Below are positions 60,844-64,000 of a DNA stretch of 64,000 bases, piece after piece. The notes below the pieces were generated by a model. It was not told where the DNA came from, did not search any database, and saw nothing but the letters and a program-made list of their open reading frames with translations. The number at the start of each line of letters is the position of its first letter. Position 1 is the stretch's first letter. The position numbers and the translations under genes are program-made. The stretch comes from Holophagales bacterium (GTDB taxonomy: Bacteria; Acidobacteriota; Thermoanaerobaculia; UBA5066), in contig JADJZB010000008.1 in the NCBI GenBank assembly GCA_016719485.1, forward strand, positions 1-64,000, read 5' to 3'.

Positions 60844-62892
60844 CTATTTCGCGGGCGGGAGCCCCAGGCCCCAGTAGTTCTCCTCCATGAAGGGCCCGTA
60901 GTCCTTCTTCGTCACGGCGTTCAGGATCTGGGTGACGAGGCGGGTCGTCCCGAACTTCCAGGTGAGGTTCGACTGGAGGGTGGCGAGGAGGACGCGGAAA
61001 CGCTCCTCGCCCAGGTCGCGGTGGAGGGCCTCGAGGAGGACCGGCCCCTTGGAGTAGAGGAGCGCGGTCCGATGCCGGGACGACGTGATGACGTCGTTCT
61101 TCGCGAAGGCCCGGTTCGCGAAGGGAATCGGCGCGACGTCGCGCGACTCGTTCGCGGCCCGCCGCCAGTGCGCGACGAGGCCCTTGTAGTCGCTCTTGCC
61201 GCGGAGGTCGCGGATGAGGAGCGCCGCCGACATCTCGGCGAACGACTCCGAGAGCCACTGCTCGTCGCCGCCCGGCATCTTCACGACGTGGCCCCACCAC
61301 TGGTGGGCGATCTCGTGCGCGACGCGTTCGTTGATCCCCTGGGAGAAGAGCTGGTTCAGGTCACCCTGGATCGGGTTGAAGGCCTCCGTCGTGATGAACA
61401 TGAAGGCCGGGGGGGCCTGTCCGAACCCGTACGAGTTGATCTCGACGATGTTGAACTCGTCGAACGGGAAGGGGCCGAGGAACGGGGTGTAGTACTCGAT
61501 GCTCTTGCGCGCCAGACCGAGGAGCTTCTTGTACGCGCCGCGGTTCTCGCCGCCGTAGGAGGCGACGCGAATGGTGAGGCCGTCCTTCGTCTCCTCGTCC
61601 CACTCGTACTTGCCGGCGAGGACGACGAAGAACTGGACCGGCTTGTCGATCCGCGTCTCGAGGAGGTTGTAGTCCCCCTCCTCGACCCGGCGGACCGTCC
61701 GGCCCGGAGCGAGAGGCTTGAAGGGCTTCTTCACCTTCACCGTCGAATGCACCGTGTAGTACTGCCCCCCCATGTCGGGCTGCGGGAACCACGGTTCCGT
61801 GCCGAGCTCCCAGTAGTTGTCGCCGTTCGGACGGTGGAGGAGGTCCCCTTCGATCTCGAAGCGCACCTTCGCCGGCCTCCCGGGTGCGAGGGGTGTCCGC
61901 AGGGCCACGGCGACGGAATCGTCCCGGTGGTCGAATTCGAGGCGGTTGCCCTGCTCGTCGAGGACGGCCCCGAGCTTCAGGCGCCCCTTCTCCATCTGTC
62001 CGACGCCGTTCCAGCGCCTGAGGACGTCGTAGAGGTCGAGGAGGAGGACGCCGGGCGTTCCGCCTACTGGCTGAAACGTCTCCGTCACCGTCAGCGCCGC
62101 CTGCGTTCCCTCGGAGGCCGTGAGCGCGAGGTCGACGTCGGAGAGAATGAAGAGCGGGCGGAGCGGTTCCCGGCGGTCGCGGCCGACCGGCTGGTCGGAG
62201 AGCGTCACGAGGAACTTCCGGTCGTCGCCGGCCTCGGCGAGCCACCGACGACGGTCCGCCACGAGGAGCGACTCCGAGCGCGCCTCCACGCCGTCGAGGA
62301 GATAGACGAGGTCGTCCTTCCCGCCGCCGGCCTCGACGCGGACGTACGGGCTCGTCGGGGCGTCCCGGCGGGCGCGCGCGAAGAGCTGCGCGACGGGTCT
62401 CTGGGCGACGTTCCCGAAGCGCTTCCGGTGCTCGAGGAACTCGCCCGCGAGTGAGCCGCCGTCCGGCGCCTCCGGGAGGGCGGGGAGCGCCGTGCCCGAC
62501 GCGAGCCAGAGCGCCCCGTCGAAGGCTTCCGACAGGAGAAGGCCCGGCCCGGCCTCCGTCACGTCGAGGCCTGTGTTCTTCTTCGCGTTGTAGCGGACGA
62601 CCGGGTGCTCGACGGGGTCGTCCGAGAGGTACGCGACCGTTCCTTTTCCGGAAAGGAAGAGCCCGACCGGCTCGCTTCCGGCACGCACGACGGCCGCCCG
62701 GCCCTCTGTGAGCCGGAGCGTCAGGCGCCCCGACTTCAGCGCCAGGCCGCTCGCGGCACGGCTCGACGAGTCGATCGAGATCCCGTCCCACCGGTCCAGC
62801 AGCGCGCGGAAGGTCTCGGCCCTCGCGGGGAGAGCCGCGACGAGGATGATCAGGAGCGCCAGGGCGAAAGGTGTCCGGTTTCCAGGTTTCAA
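60844..62892 (-). CDS. Secreted M1-type (gluzincin) metallopeptidase
   Basis: 682 residues from TTG 62892 (GGGGAGGA ahead), signal peptide TPFALALLIILVAALPARA. Zinc site HEIAHQWWGHVVKMPGG with Glu 18 residues on (ESFAEM), as in M1 enzymes. The aminopeptidase GxMEN motif is replaced by GFGQAPPAFMF, so exopeptidase binding of a free N terminus is doubtful; it belongs to the large unassigned M1-like group. About 400 residues of beta domain precede the catalytic part. It follows the M14 gene with a 35-base gap, so a two-peptidase export operon. Confidence 0.9.
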   Translation of the reverse strand: MKPGNRTPFALALLIILVAALPARAETFRALLDRWDGISIDSSSRAASGLALKSGRLTLRLTEGRAAVVRAGSEPVGLFLSGKGTVAYLSDDPVEHPVVRYNAKKNTGLDVTEAGPGLLLSEAFDGALWLASGTALPALPEAPDGGSLAGEFLEHRKRFGNVAQRPVAQLFARARRDAPTSPYVRVEAGGGKDDLVYLLDGVEARSESLLVADRRRWLAEAGDDRKFLVTLSDQPVGRDRREPLRPLFILSDVDLALTASEGTQAALTVTETFQPVGGTPGVLLLDLYDVLRRWNGVGQMEKGRLKLGAVLDEQGNRLEFDHRDDSVAVALRTPLAPGRPAKVRFEIEGDLLHRPNGDNYWELGTEPWFPQPDMGGQYYTVHSTVKVKKPFKPLAPGRTVRRVEEGDYNLLETRIDKPVQFFVVLAGKYEWDEETKDGLTIRVASYGGENRGAYKKLLGLARKSIEYYTPFLGPFPFDEFNIVEINSYGFGQAPPAFMFITTEAFNPIQGDLNQLFSQGINERVAHEIAHQWWGHVVKMPGGDEQWLSESFAEMSAALLIRDLRGKSDYKGLVAHWRRAANESRDVAPIPFANRAFAKNDVITSSRHRTALLYSKGPVLLEALHRDLGEERFRVLLATLQSNLTWKFGTTRLVTQILNAVTKKDYGPFMEENYWGLGLPPAK

Positions 62893-62927
62893 CGAATCCT
62901 CCCCTGGGTCTGGCCGGGTGCGGCAGG

Positions 62928-64000
62928 CTATTGGGCGGGCGTTCGCGATCCGTCCCTCACGAAGCCGTCGAGGGAGAGGCCCTTCTCCGTCCGCCGGAAG
63001 AGGACGAGGTCGACCTCCGTCCACGGCACGATCGCCCTTCCGGCCGCCCAGGCGGCCGATTCGCGGGCGAGCGCCGCGTCGTCGAGGAGGAGGAGGCCGT
63101 CCCTCGCGAGACCCCGCGCCGCCAGGCCCGCGAGGACCTTCTCCCAGCCGGCGTCTCCGCCCGCGGGGGCTGGCGCGACGACGAGACCCGCGGCGTCGAT
63201 CTCCTCGAGACCCCGCATGTGGGCGAGGTCTCCGACGTCGGCGAGCGCCGCCCCGAGAAGGCGCATGCCGTCGCCCGCAAACGACCGGGGCCGGACGAAG
63301 GCCAGGTCCGCGGTGAAGGGAGGGAGACCGCGCCCGCCGTGGACCGTCGCGCCGCGAAGGAGAAGCTCGACGAACCGGCCCCGGACGTTTCGCGGAAGCG
63401 CCTCGTACGAAGGCGCGTCGAGCGCCTCCTCCCCGCGGGCGAGGGCGTGGAGGGCCGACAGGAGAACGACGAAGTTGAGGCGGACGAGCCGCTCCTCCTC
63501 GCCGGGCCCCTGCCAGCCGCCGGTCTCGACGAGGACCGTCGGCGTTCCCCAGCGGGACATCGAGTCGCCGAAGGCGCGCTCGGTGTAGTCCGAGCCGTAC
63601 CGGGCGACGCGCCCCGGGGCGAATACCGCGGCAACCCTGGCCATGTGCGCGGCAAGCCCCTTCTTGCGGGCGAGCGCCGGGCCGTCGGGCTCGCTCTCCG
63701 AGCTCGAGACGGCCAGGACGGCGAGCGCGACCTGCAGGCCCGCCTCCCCGGCCCCCACGAGCGGGCTCTGGTTGTGGAGATTGAAGCCCGCGCCGGGCCT
63801 GTGGCGCGCGCGGACCTCCCGCAGAAACCGCCCCTCGGGTGACTGGAGGCGGAGCGCGTCGCGATTGATGTCGATCCCCTGGGCGTTGCGCCGGTCGTTC
63901 CTCGCGGCGCCGTCGGGGTTGAGCATCGGGATCGCGAGGATGGTCAGCCGGGAGAGGAGCTGCCGGGTGGCCGGCTCGGCACGGGTAGCGACGAGATGCG
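62928..64000 (-). CDS. M14-family zinc carboxypeptidase, 5' end outside window
   Basis: Open to the right edge (start not seen), at least 357 residues. M14 marks: TILAIPMLNPDGAARNDRRNAQGIDINRD (NPDG and the GIDINRD substrate Arg block), zinc His in GAGFNLHNQSP and catalytic Glu in TVLVETGGWQGPG. The C-terminal 180 residues form an extra domain (VRGRFVELLLRGATVHGGRGLPPFTADLAF). The first zinc pair HxxE is expected further right. First gene of the M14-M1 operon; likely secreted. Confidence 0.88.
   Translation of the reverse strand, partial: HLVATRAEPATRQLLSRLTILAIPMLNPDGAARNDRRNAQGIDINRDALRLQSPEGRFLREVRARHRPGAGFNLHNQSPLVGAGEAGLQVALAVLAVSSSESEPDGPALARKKGLAAHMARVAAVFAPGRVARYGSDYTERAFGDSMSRWGTPTVLVETGGWQGPGEEERLVRLNFVVLLSALHALARGEEALDAPSYEALPRNVRGRFVELLLRGATVHGGRGLPPFTADLAFVRPRSFAGDGMRLLGAALADVGDLAHMRGLEEIDAAGLVVAPAPAGGDAGWEKVLAGLAARGLARDGLLLLDDAALARESAAWAAGRAIVPWTEVDLVLFRRTEKGLSLDGFVRDGSRTPAQ

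Overview
The window is a high-GC bacterial chromosome segment, densely packed on both strands. GTG and TTG starts are frequent and 4-base ATGA/GTGA gene overlaps are common. The gene set includes Ser/Thr kinases carrying TPR repeats, a CBM9/DUF5916 barrel protein, a DUF1028 protein, a DUF2785 protein, a tungsten aldehyde oxidoreductase operon and several secreted peptidases. This mix fits Acidobacteriota (Thermoanaerobaculia-like) best. That is an inference from gene content, because there is no rRNA or marker gene here. Long G homopolymers (43669-43753 and 59448-59545) and two small frame breaks suggest a draft or metagenome assembly.

Region 1 (1-9.2 kb) looks acquired. A very large RHS/YD-repeat gene, split by frame breaks, is followed by two small genes and then a HepT/MntA toxin-antitoxin pair. 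A decayed fragment of the downstream secreted hydrolase gene (intact at 8340-9227) lies at 1-87, so the RHS block sits between a full copy and a remnant of the same gene.

Region 2 (9.2-17 kb): an NADPH-dinucleotide reductase, a cupredoxin-like protein, a TPR kinase and a 38-residue Lys-rich protein, then a five-gene AOR operon: 16-Cys ferredoxin, tungstopterin subunit, FAD subunit, MoaD-like carrier and an unknown protein. Region 3 (17-29 kb): membrane protein, lipid A-type acyltransferase, beta carbonic anhydrase, a cupin/acyl-CoA dehydrogenase unit divergent from an HxlR regulator, a kinesin-light-chain-like TPR kinase, an ankyrin/Sel1 lipoprotein, and a TetR regulator divergent from a methyltransferase.

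Region 4 (29-38.7 kb): an alpha/beta hydrolase fused in frame to a DUF2142 membrane protein and overlapping a frameshifted BAHD-like acyltransferase; a PAS histidine kinase; a PPP phosphatase; an S9 peptidase; then an overlapping ROK kinase/SIS pair probably serving amino-sugar catabolism, and an abundant-type lipoprotein ended by a strong terminator. Region 5 (38.7-50 kb): a GC-rich gene-free stretch, a four-gene overlapping oxoprolinase operon (PxpB, PxpC, MFS transporter, PxpA), a gene interrupted by poly-G, an AidB-like acyl-CoA dehydrogenase, a nucleotidyltransferase pair, aldehyde dehydrogenase with an MscS/cNMP channel, and ornithine aminotransferase.

Region 6 (50-64 kb): DUF5916 barrel, Ca/Na exchanger, family 5 uracil-DNA glycosylase, DUF2785 protein, site-2 protease with CBS domains, a radical SAM protein with unusual cysteine spacing divergent from an aldo/keto reductase with a large insertion, an 87-base poly-G, a 27-base direct repeat around a DUF3592 gene, a SnoaL-like lipoprotein, and an M1/M14 peptidase operon running off the right edge. 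The most interesting leads are the RHS block and its duplicated border, the radical SAM/reductase pair, the hydrolase-DUF2142 fusion beside a bacterial BAHD enzyme, and the 27-base repeat.
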